A stretch of 64,000 nt of DNA from Lycocorax pyrrhopterus obiensis. Lineage: Eukaryota > Chordata > Aves > Passeriformes > Paradisaeidae. How positions within the stretch are numbered: position 1 is the first letter of the stretch; each line of letters begins with the position of its first letter. Positions 1 through 7,436 of this stretch are shown here, one piece after another. The notes beneath the pieces are model-generated. The model had not been told where the DNA came from. It made no database searches and worked only from the letters and a program-made list of their open reading frames with translations. The stretch is taken from positions 85,381,047 to 85,445,046 of the forward strand of contig JACSVZ010000004.1 of the NCBI GenBank assembly GCA_014706295.1, written 5' to 3'. A program made the position numbers and the translations under genes.

Positions 1-370
1 GCCTGCTTCACCATGGTCTTTACCACAGGCTGCAGAGGAATCTTGGCTCTAGTGCCTGGAGCATCCTCCTCCCCCTCCTTCTTCACTGACCTTGATGTCT
101 GCATAGTTGTTCTTTTCACATGTTCTCACTCTGCTCTTCTCTGGCCGCAATAACAACTGCCCCCCCATTTTTGTTTTCTTTATTCTTAAATATGTTCTCA
201 CAGAGGCGTTACCACCATTTCTCATTGGCCCAGCCTTGGCCAGCAGCACATACATCTTTGGAGCCACCGGGGATTGACTCTGCCAGACACTGAGGAAGCT
301 TCTGGCAGCTTCTCACAGGAGCCACCCCTGTTGCCCCCTCTACATCCAAAACCAGGCCATGCAAACCTAG
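1..370. repeat. Possible dispersed avian repeat, family not identified
   Basis: This GC- and pyrimidine-rich stretch (CTTCACCATGGTCTTTACCA near the start, later CTTCTGGCAGCTTCTCACAGG) does not resemble intron background. It reads like sequence I associate with dispersed repeats in songbird genomes, but I cannot name the family. A 72-codon minus-strand frame at 49-267 has no recognisable product. Confidence 0.3.
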
Positions 371-434
371 TACAGCTGGTCACAGAATCCTGTACTGCCT
401 AATACAGCTGGTCACAAAATCCTGTACTGCCTAT
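371..434. repeat. Two-copy tandem duplication, 32-bp unit
   Basis: Units 371-402 and 403-434 share TACAGCTGGTCACA and AATCCTGTACTGCCTA, with a G-to-A difference in the middle (CACAGAATCC versus CACAAAATCC). It is a simple local duplication between the unassigned repeat and direct repeat copy A. Confidence 0.85.
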
Positions 435-450
435 AGCTTTCTGTAAGCAG

Positions 451-664
451 CAGCACATGTTCCCCTGCACTAGGAACACAGTCTGCAGCCAGCAGCAAGC
501 TACTGAAGTCCAGCATTAAAGAACTGCCCGCTCTCTCTTGGGACAGCAGTTGGTCTGCCACCAGTGCCAGGGACCATCATGGGGCAGATGAGTGACACTG
601 GAGTGTGTTGGCATGTTCCAGCTCTCGAGGCAGGATAGCGACTGTCCTTTCTGACATGTGCAGG
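451..664 (-). repeat. Direct repeat copy A (5' flank of TOPORS-like unit)
   Basis: About 214 bases run closely parallel to 3436-3650 in the same orientation. Shared blocks include ACACAGTCTGCAGCCAGCAG, AGCATTAAAGAACTGCCC, GCTGCCACC-like, and AGCTCTCGAGGCAGGAT. The equivalent copy lies just upstream of the TOPORS-like coding exon on the minus strand, so copy A looks like an orphan 5' flank. It is directly followed by a CR1 3' end. No RING-coding sequence is seen on its low-coordinate side. Confidence 0.75.
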
Positions 665-794
665 AATGTCCTCAAAAGCTGTGTGGCTGTGGTCCTGGGC
701 CACCATCTCTCAGTGACTCTGCTTGAGCAGGTGAGGTTGGACTAGATGAGCTCTAGAGGTCCTTTCCTGCCTCCACTGTTCTGTGGTTCTGTGA
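665..794 (+). mobile_element. CR1 LINE 3' end
   Basis: The sequence follows the CR1 3' UTR: CTCAAAAGCTGTGTGGCTG, GGTCCTGGGCCACC, TGCTTGAGCAGG, GTTGGACTAGATGAGCTC, AGAGGTCCTTTCCTGCC. It ends in the CR1 octamer repeat TTCTGTGGTTCTGTGA. It is 5'-truncated, as is usual for CR1. Confidence 0.88.
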
Positions 795-2025
795 CTCAAA
801 ACACACTCAAGCTAGGAAAATATCTTCAGATTTCATGACATGGGAAGGTTTGAATGGTTCCATATTCTCATGAAGAGCCCGGTTTGTCTCCCAGGAGTCA
901 ATTATCCATGTGGCAGCCACCTCTTTTGTTTCCTTTGGGGGATTTATCAGTGACTGCACAGAAAACTAACAAGCTAAACAAAAGCATGAGGTGTGCAATG
1001 AGTGCAACATCTCACTAAAGGCATTGGTTCTGTTTTTGTAGCATGTGTTGCAGGTGACCATAGTTTTCCAAGTTGGCAAGTCACAATTTATAATTAAAGC
1101 AACTTGCTGCACATCAAATCTGTGAGCCAGCAAGTTGGCAGCTTGATCCTGGCCTGGATTCCTTCATGAGACTTGTCTTAATGCTTCTTTTCTGTGATGG
1201 TACTAGTCATGGAGTGACATGAGGATTGTACACAGTAGAGGCCAACTGTAGTTCAATACAAAAATTGAATGCAGTTTGTCTTGCTCCAGTAATTAATGTA
1301 TTGCCTCTGTCTTTTGAGAAGACTCCTCTTTTTGCTCCAGTCTTACTTGAAAGTAACAGTTCTTGGCATACCACTGTTTTTTGATGACTTTGGTAGTCTT
1401 TGGCTGTGGTCTGAAGAGCCTGTAGCCTGTACTGCCACTCTGGGCATTAAACCTAAGGCTTTGTACAGGGCATACCACGAGGGCAAATTTCTCTGTGAAG
1501 GCTTTGGGGATTATTTTTAAAGTCTCTAAAGAAGAAGGAGAAGGAAAAGCTTTTCAGAGGCTTGCTACCAGGCATTGGATTTGGATTGGCATTACAGGCA
1601 GTGCCTTTGAGACAGAGTAATTGTAAACTGACTTCACTTTTCCCTGCTATGTTGTGAGAAGAGTGGTAACAGGAGAAGTTGCTTTGGGGGATGTTTGGGA
1701 TAAAGGATAAGAAAACAGGTGTAGGAGGACAGGAGATTTCCTAATAAGCCATTGGTGTCTTTGGTACCAGGGCAGAAAGGAGAAAAAGTTGATCACAGTG
1801 TGGAAACCTAATATTGGGACCAAAGGCACCCCAATACAAAATGTTCAGTACCACGTTTTACAGACAAGTGTGTATCATCAAACAGAATGACAAAAGCAGC
1901 ACTGAAGTTTCATGCCTGTTACCCTCCTAACCTGAAAAGGCCTTGCAGGGGTGTCTTTAGATTTTCAGAGGCATTTTGTGATGGAGAATAGATCCTTGGT
2001 CCCAGCCTTGAGCATTGGATTTGAC

Positions 2026-2031
2026 TTTATT
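2026..2031 (-). promoter_or_regulatory. Candidate poly(A) signal for the TOPORS-like ORF
   Basis: TTTATT on the + strand reads AATAAA on the minus strand, 141 bases after the TGA stop. The spacing is reasonable for a short 3' UTR. In AT-rich DNA this hexamer also occurs by chance, so the evidence is positional only. Confidence 0.35.
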
Positions 2032-2069
2032 TTTGCAATTGTTAGTAGGGGCTGTTTTTGTCTAAAGTA

Positions 2070-2834
2070 GTATCATTCCTGACACTGGTAACAGGGCATA
2101 CAGTAGTTCCCTTGTTGGTAGGGTGTGCTTCCAGGCTTGTGCCTGGCATGGCTGTGGGATCTCCATGGGAATCAGTTCCTTGACACCTCTGGTTCAGTGA
2201 AAGCAACCTGGCATCCCTGCTGATGGCGCTCACTCCACCCTGAGGACCTTGGGATGTCCTGTTCGGGCCTTAGAGCTTGTCCCTCGTCACGTTCCATCCT
2301 CTGTAGATTCTGCCGCAGTGTTTGGTGCCGTGTGCTGCGGGACCTCCCCCGGGATTGGCTCGTTGTCACCTGCGGTTCGGTGAAAGAAACTCTGTGTCCT
2401 TGCTGAAGGCGCTCACTCCTCCTTGGGGAGGCACAGATGCCCTGTTCAGTCGTTAAAGGCTGTCTCTCATAGCGCTTCATCCTCCTTGGATTCTCCTTCA
2501 GGGGCAGCGTGCTGCGGAGCCTCCCTGGTGTTTGGCTCCTTGTCACCTGCGGTTCTCTGTAAGAAACCTGGCGCCCCTGCTGTTGGTGCCTGCTCCTCCC
2601 TGAAGAGGTACGGATGTACCAGTCATGCCTTAGAGCTCGTCCCTCATCACGTTCCATCTTCCTCAGATACTCCCTCAGTGTTTGGCTGGCAGTGCTGCGT
2701 GACCTCTGCTGGGATCGGCTCCTTGCTGCCTTCGGTTCTATGAAAGAAACCTGGTATTCCTGCTGACGGCGCTTACGTCTCCTTGAGAATGCACGGACAG
2801 GCCGTTTGGTCCTTGGAGCTTGGCCCTTGTCACG
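2070..2834 (-). repeat. Intragenic tandem array, ~180-bp unit (~60 residues)
   Basis: Within the TOPORS-like frame the anchors VSFIEP, VSYREP, VSFTEP and VAFTEP start at residues 221, 282, 341 and 402. That gives unit lengths of 61, 59 and 61. A second anchor, RDKGQA/RDEGRA/RDEGQA, recurs at 193, 254 and 374. At DNA level the same units are seen as repeated CCCTCATCACGTTCCAT-like and ACCTGCGGTTC-like blocks on the + strand. Sequence like the next unit continues past the stop, to about 2070. Units are diverged from one another and basic, rich in Arg, Gln and Ser. Confidence 0.8.
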
Positions 2835-3410
2835 AGCAGTGTTGTGAGCCCTGCTCTGCTGCCGTCTCCCACTGCTTGAGTGGTTGTAGCCGTGGGCCTG
2901 CTGGACCCTGCCACGGCCATCGTGATGCTGCCTTGGGTACCTGCTTTGGCTCTTCTCTTGGGCCGTGCCACGGCTGCCACCACGGCTACCACTAAAGCTG
3001 TCACCACGGCTTCTGCTGTAAGACTTGTGGTGCTGTCGTCCTGAGGAATGATACGACAACCTTTCTGCAGACCAGGGCCCAGCTTCCCCTCCTTGACTAT
3101 GGCTGGCGGAGCTGATGGACTCCCCGATGGAGTACACCTCAGAGTTACTGTCTCCCACCATGTGGAATATGTGTGGGAAAGGCAACTGGCATATCAGACC
3201 CTCCATTCTTCTGTGGAACCACTCCACCATGCAGTAAAAACAGAAAGGGTGCCGACGCCAGCTCACGGAAGCTTGGTCATTAATGGTGTCCAGGCAGATT
3301 GGGCACCTTAGGTTCTCTGAAGCACGTGGACGTGCAGCCCGGGACACCTGGTTGGTGCTGGCAGCAGGGGAAGAGGTACCGCTTTCTGCCAAGTCTTCCT
3401 CCAAGGCCAT
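2172..3410 (-). CDS. TOPORS-like RING plus Arg/Ser-rich repeat protein, possibly a decaying gene copy
   Basis: An uninterrupted frame of 412 codons lies antisense within KHDRBS2 intron 1. Residues 36-74 match the TOPORS RING in spacing: CPIC at 36-39, H54, C57 and C60, C74, followed by QLPFPHIFHMV, like the CKQPFDSIFHSV of TOPORS. TOPORS is a nuclear RING ubiquitin and SUMO ligase. Two zinc ligands are missing: R52 (codon CGT) and G71 (GGT) stand where Cys is expected, each one base from TGT. Residues 100-192 are rich in Ser, Arg, Gly and His. Residues 193-412 are a ~60-residue repeat array. I start at the ATG at 3410 rather than the in-frame ATG at 3464, because a splice acceptor (GTTTGCAG) lies 6 bases upstream and the 18 extra residues are intron-like. 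The frame ends at a TGA that looks derived from CGA inside a repeat unit. Homology to TOPORS is by eye; function and expression are unknown. It may be a recent pseudogene or a diverged family member. Confidence 0.68.
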   Translation of the reverse strand: MALEEDLAESGTSSPAASTNQVSRAARPRASENLRCPICLDTINDQASVSWRRHPFCFYCMVEWFHRRMEGLICQLPFPHIFHMVGDSNSEVYSIGESISSASHSQGGEAGPWSAERLSYHSSGRQHHKSYSRSRGDSFSGSRGGSRGTAQEKSQSRYPRQHHDGRGRVQQAHGYNHSSSGRRQQSRAHNTARDKGQAPRTKRPVRAFSRRRKRRQQEYQVSFIEPKAARSRSQQRSRSTASQTLREYLRKMERDEGRALRHDWYIRTSSGRSRHQQQGRQVSYREPQVTRSQTPGRLRSTLPLKENPRRMKRYERQPLTTEQGICASPRRSERLQQGHRVSFTEPQVTTSQSRGRSRSTRHQTLRQNLQRMERDEGQALRPEQDIPRSSGWSERHQQGCQVAFTEPEVSRN

Positions 3411-3416
3411 TTCGCC

Positions 3417-3432
3417 CTGCAAACCAAACAGA
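3417..3432 (-). promoter_or_regulatory. Candidate 3' splice site before the TOPORS-like ATG
   Basis: Reading the minus strand, a T-rich stretch (TTATCTGTTTGGTTTGCAG) ends in AG at 3417-3418 and is followed by GGCGAA and then ATGG. This resembles an intron in the 5' UTR ending just upstream of a single coding exon. I saw no consensus GTAAGT or GTGAGT donor on the minus strand between 3440 and 4010. Confidence 0.45.
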
Positions 3433-3435
3433 TAA

Positions 3436-3650
3436 GCTGATGTGTCCCCTGGTGCTGGGGACACAGTCTGCAGCCAGCAGCAAAGCTACTGAAGTCGAGC
3501 ATTAAAGAACTGCCCACTCTGCCTCAGGACAGCGCTTGGGCTGCCACCGGTGCCAGGAACCGTCCTGGGGCAGACGAGTGATGCTGGGGTGTCTTGGCAT
3601 GTTTTAGCTCTCGAGGCAGGATGGTAACTGACCTCTCTGATATGTGCAGG
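3436..3650 (-). repeat. Direct repeat copy B (upstream flank of TOPORS-like ORF)
   Basis: This is the partner of 451-664. On the minus strand it lies immediately 5' of the candidate splice acceptor, so it would be 5' UTR, intron or promoter of that gene. The match ends at GTGCAGG around 3650. Sequence beyond that (3650-4010) is GC-rich and unmatched in the window. Confidence 0.75.
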
Positions 3651-4169
3651 CAGGAGCTGGGAAGCTGGGAAAGGGATTCCTGGCCTCTCAGCAGCTGCAG
3701 CCAGAGCCTGGGTACATGGCAGGTTGGGACCAGCACCCCAGGCCCTGCTAATGTCCTTGTCCAGCAGATCCTCTCTGTGCCCTCAGAAAGCACACAATGG
3801 GATGGGGGTCCTTTTTCCCCCCACCTGCAGATGTCTGTCCCCAGTGGAGGAGGCCAGACACTGTGGCCTTCCGGCGCTTCCCCAAGCATCCAAAAGGCTT
3901 GTTGTCACACGTGTCACAATGACTCCCTGGTGACATCGTGGGGCTTTCAGGGACCACACCCAGAAGACACAAGCTCCAGCCCCAAGGAACAAAAACTTCC
4001 ATGATGGCTTATCTCATACGACTGCCCCACTGTCAAGCAAAATCCTAATGCCATATTTTTCATGTAAATTTACAGGTTTCACTGATCATACCCAGCCCTA
4101 TGTTCTGTTTTAGAAATAAACTACCTCAAGGCATTTCTTACTCCTCAGTCAACTTTGCAGGTCAAGAGA

Positions 4170-4575
4170 GGTGATACTCCACTGGAGCAGTCTGTCCAGT
4201 GTGGGGCTCCCCAGCATAAGTAGAGATGGACATACTGGAGAGTGTCAAGTAAGGGTTCACAAGGATGATGAAGGGTCTAAAGCATCTCTCCTGTGAGGAA
4301 ATGGCTAAGAGTGCTGCCTCCAGGCTGTCTGGAGAAGACACCATAGGGGATCTTTTCTAATGTATATCAATACTTGAAGGGAAGGTACAAAGAAGACAGA
4401 GCCAGGCTTCTTACAGGGGTGCCCAGTACCCAGAACTTCTCTCTGAATATTGAGGAACTTTTTTTTTTACTGTGAAGTTGACCAAGCACTGTCAGGGTGC
4501 TTGTGGAATCTCCCTCCTTGGAGGTGATACTCAAAAGCTGTGTGTCTGTGGTCATGGGCTGGTTGCCACTGGTCC
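4170..4575 (+). mobile_element. CR1 LINE fragment (end of ORF2 and 3' UTR)
   Basis: CR1-like blocks occur in order: GGGCTCCCCAGCATAAG, GATGATGAAGGGTCTAAAGC, CTCTCCTGTGAGGAAATGG, AGGATCTT-like and AATACTTGAAGGGAAGGT, then TACTGTGAAGTTGACCAAGC and GATACTCAAAAGCTGTGTG. It is heavily mutated. It stops before the terminal octamers, and the broken TOPORS-like fragment begins there. Confidence 0.82.
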
Positions 4576-4860
4576 CTGACGAAAACCTGATGTCCCCAAT
4601 GTCCCTGCTGCCTTCTGCTGCAGTGATCTGTGCCCTGTAATTCTGGGCTTCCAGCCTGTCCCTCATCACGATCCCTTCTCATTTGCTTCTCTCTCTGTGT
4701 ATGAACTTAAGTGCTGTGGGACCTCCCCTGAAATGGGCTCTGTTACCTTTCATTCCCTGGACGAAACTCGACTCCCCACTTCTGTTTCTTGTGCCTTCCA
4801 TAATAAGCTGGGACTAGCTCTTCTGGGTTTAGAGCTCAGTCCTCGTCAGGGAGTGAAACC
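4575..4860 (-). pseudogene. Degenerate fragment of a second TOPORS-like repeat array
   Basis: On the minus strand this stretch translates to a degraded form of the same ~60-residue unit. QGRSHSTKVHTQREKQMRRD followed by RDEGQAGSPE parallels the RGRSRSTRHQTLRQNLQRME and RDEGQALRPE of the intact ORF, and GVEFRPGNER parallels QVSFTEPQVT. In-frame stops interrupt it (a TAA after GNER and another within the preceding unit). No RING-coding part is found beside it. Its 3' side (lower coordinates) abuts a + strand CR1 fragment. It is therefore a broken relative, not a continuation of the 2172-3410 frame. Confidence 0.6.
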
Positions 4861-5149
4861 AATTAAAGTGCCACAGCTTGTCGCAGTCTTGGTAGATCAA
4901 CAAACTCTTGTTCACATAAGTCTGATAAGCCCAGTTGAAGTAGTCTTTCATTAACTTTAGCAAAGGCGCCACTTTCATTCCAAAATTTCCATGTACTCTC
5001 AGTCAAAAACAAAGCACAAGACCTGGACTGGTTGCAAGGCCTGGTAGATGATTCAAAGGGGAGCATTTTGTCCTAACCTTTAGTACCTCTCCCTACTGAC
5101 CATACAGACTTTTAAGTATCTTCAGCTTTCCAGGAGAAAGAGTTTAAGC

Positions 5150-5760
5150 CAGTGGCATCCTGGCTTGTATCAGCAAGAGTGTGGCCAGCAGGACCACAGA
5201 AGTGATTGTTCCCCTGTACTCATGACTGGTGAGGCTGCACTTCAAGTGCTGTGTCCAGTTCTGTGCCCCTCACAAAGACATTGAGGGGCTGGAGCGTGTC
5301 CAGAGAATGGCAGCAGAGCTGGTGAAGGGTCTGGTGCACAAATCTGATGAGGAGCAGCTGAGGGAGATGGGGTTGTTTAGCCTGGAGAAAAGGAGGCTCA
5401 GGTGGACTTTATTGCTCTCTTCAGCTACCTGAAAGGAGGTTGTAGTAAAGTGGGGGTTGGTTTCTTCTCCCAGGCAAGTAGTGACAGGATGAGAAGACAT
5501 AACCTCAGGTTGTGCCTGGGGAGTTCAGGTTGGACAGCAGGAACCATGTCTTCACAAAAATAGTTATCAAGCGTTGGAACGGATTACCAGAGAGGTGGTG
5601 GCTAGCTCTGGGGTGGTGACTGTCCCTGGAGGTATACTTAAAAAACGTGTAGATGTGGCACTTAGGGATGTGGTTTAGTGGTGAACTTGGCAGAGCTCGA
5701 TTAACAGCTGGACTTGACCACCTCGAAAGGTCTTTTCCAACTTAAACTTCTGTGGTTCTA
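5150..5760 (+). mobile_element. CR1 LINE, 3' ~610 bp with ORF2 C-terminus
   Basis: A well-preserved CR1 3' portion begins near TGGCTTGTATCAGCAAGAGT. It encodes the end of the reverse transcriptase ORF ([17 protein letters not shown], then [14 protein letters not shown]). The 3' UTR follows (GGAGGTATACTTAAAA-like, GATGTGGCACTTAGGGATGT) and the element ends TTCTGTGGTTCTA. A frameshift or stop follows the RRLR block, so no functional protein is encoded. Confidence 0.92.
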
Positions 5761-6711
5761 GTGAAATATATGTGTACATGTAGATTGACTTTCCCCACTT
5801 GCCTTTTAGAATTATCTCATTTAGTACTGTGTTCACAAGACATTTGGGAAATTCCTTAATTTCATTTTAGTACTTACTGTGCTTGGAACACTTTTTCCTC
5901 TTTGTGCACCTGTGTCTCTCCCCTCTGTACCCCCATAGCACAACCCTTTGTACAATTGCATTGGATCTATTTTCAAAGAACTTTCCATCTATTAAACTTG
6001 CCCAAAAGAAGTATTTTACTTAATTGATGCTTGCTGCTTGTCAGATTGATCTTCCACTGAATGCAACATACCACATTTTTTTCCATGTATTCAAGTATTT
6101 TACGTTAATGAAATGTTCTTCTGATGCTTTTAGTGATTGTAAATAACTTTTTAATCGTAAATTATTGAATGTGTATCCCTTCTGAGGTCTTTTAGGTGTG
6201 TTCTCTGAAATCTTTTAAAAGAGCTTATGGCTAATATTAGAGAACTGTCTGCTGGTGCAGGCTTTAAATAAATTATTTGCTCTCATAAAGGCAGCATAAA
6301 CATTTATTAACAAATCATGACATGGGCTGTTCTTTTCAATACATTTTTCCTTATGCTTGTTGGAAGTCAAAGAAACTTGTATATGAATGTTAGAGCATGC
6401 TGTTGCTGTGTTGCTCCTGTGCACTTTCCAGTCCTTGAAGCAGCATGTTTCTGAGACCCACAGCTGTCCCTTTTCAGCTATAATTCAGATATAATTAGCT
6501 CATTATAAGCATTGCCATTTTCTGTGCTTTCAACGATGTCACTGCTGCACAAGCAGCTTTTTCAATAGTACCTGTGCTGTCTGGGTACTCTCAGGCACCG
6601 TATGAGATGTTCTTTGCAGGATGATGCATTCAATTATTTGCTGTTATCCATTGCTTATAGAGCTTTAGGGAATAAAGAATTTAAAACTATTCTACCTGAA
6701 TATATTTTTGG

Positions 6712-6744
6712 TTCTTTTTTTTTCTTTTTTTTCTCTTTTTTTTT
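6712..6744. repeat. Pyrimidine (poly-T) tract
   Basis: A run of T blocks with interspersed C, about 33 bases long. It is low-complexity DNA in intron 1, 560 bases before exon 2, too far to be that exon's own polypyrimidine tract. Confidence 0.9.
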
Positions 6745-7308
6745 GGTAAATTTTAGCGTTCTACAAATTGGCAATTTTTTACTGCATTCTTAATTGAAGA
6801 ATCTTTTTGAGCAAGAGTTAGCTTTATTTCTAATCTTATTTTGTATAACCTTTAACTAATTCAGAGGTATTTGAAAGGAAACTCAGTAACAACAAGAAGT
6901 TTCTTCAGTTTTCTGGTATTTGTACTGAAAGTTATCCATTGCAGTTAGAATCCAGCTTAGTTCTGGCAGGTGACATTTACAAAAAGCATCAAGCTGTGAT
7001 GATGTTATCCCCTTTAAAAGACTGATAGCTGGAATTGTAAGCCTCATCTGTTCCTGCTCCTGCTGAGATCATTTGGCTTCCCTTTCAGCTGGGGAAGAAT
7101 TAGTTGTGGAGTGTGACATGTGGACTGTCACCTCTGCCTCTCAGCACTGGTGACAGTCCAGGTTCTCTTAAAGACAACAGTCCCTGTCACGTGAGTGCAA
7201 ACAGCACCGGCATTCAGTGCACAGTCTGTGTAGCAATGTGTAAGTTTAAACTTCCTAAGGATGACAAATACCATGTCACTGATTGTTCTGTTTCGTGATG
7301 TTTTTCAG

Positions 7309-7436
7309 AAATGGAAAAATTTCAGGGTTCGGAAGGCAAGAAGGAAGATGAAGAAAAGAAATACCTTGATGTTATCAGCAACAAAAACATAAAGCTGTCA
7401 GAGAGAGTTCTGATCCCTGTCAAACAATATCCAAAG
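7309..7436 (+). CDS. KHDRBS2: KHDRBS2 exon 2 (end of QUA1, KH strand 1)
   Basis: This is an internal coding exon of KHDRBS2 (SLM-1), a nuclear STAR-family protein that binds U/A-rich RNA and regulates alternative splicing. The exon is 128 bases. Two bases complete a split Glu codon from exon 1, then 42 codons run from [11 protein letters not shown] to [11 protein letters not shown] polypyrimidine tract and AG acceptor end at 7308, and a GTAC donor starts at 7437. The peptide matches the vertebrate KHDRBS2 segment between QUA1 and KH nearly residue for residue, as I recall it (family EIEKFQGSDGKK, here [12 protein letters not shown]). The stretches [17 protein letters not shown] and KQYPK favour KHDRBS2 over KHDRBS3, which has KYIDVVINKNMKL and KQFPK. 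The encoded part is the end of the QUA1 dimerisation region plus the first KH beta strand. Phase is 1 at the start and 0 at the end, compatible with exon 3. No disabling change is seen. Confidence 0.96.

Larger units (their letters stand above)
1..7308 (+). other. KHDRBS2: KHDRBS2 intron 1, distal part
   Basis: Inferred from the exon 2 acceptor at 7308 and its split first codon; the N-terminal exon is not in the window. It contains the antisense TOPORS-like ORF, its broken relative and several CR1 fragments, listed separately. The stretch 795-2030 holds no recognised gene or repeat, only short frames on both strands. The stretch 5761-7308 is AT-rich, with a pyrimidine tract at 6712-6744 and nothing else I can support. 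Confidence 0.85.

Noticed and set aside
2738..3311. Other frames overlapping the TOPORS-like ORF on both strands (89, 70 and 87 codons)
   Set aside because: They are shadows of the GC-rich repetitive coding frame; only the 2172-3410 frame contains recognisable RING residues and in-frame repeats.
3524..4004. Frames of 121 codons (-) and 136 codons (+) upstream of the TOPORS-like ORF
   Set aside because: They overlap direct repeat B and the GC-rich 5' flank, have low-complexity peptides and no family similarity.
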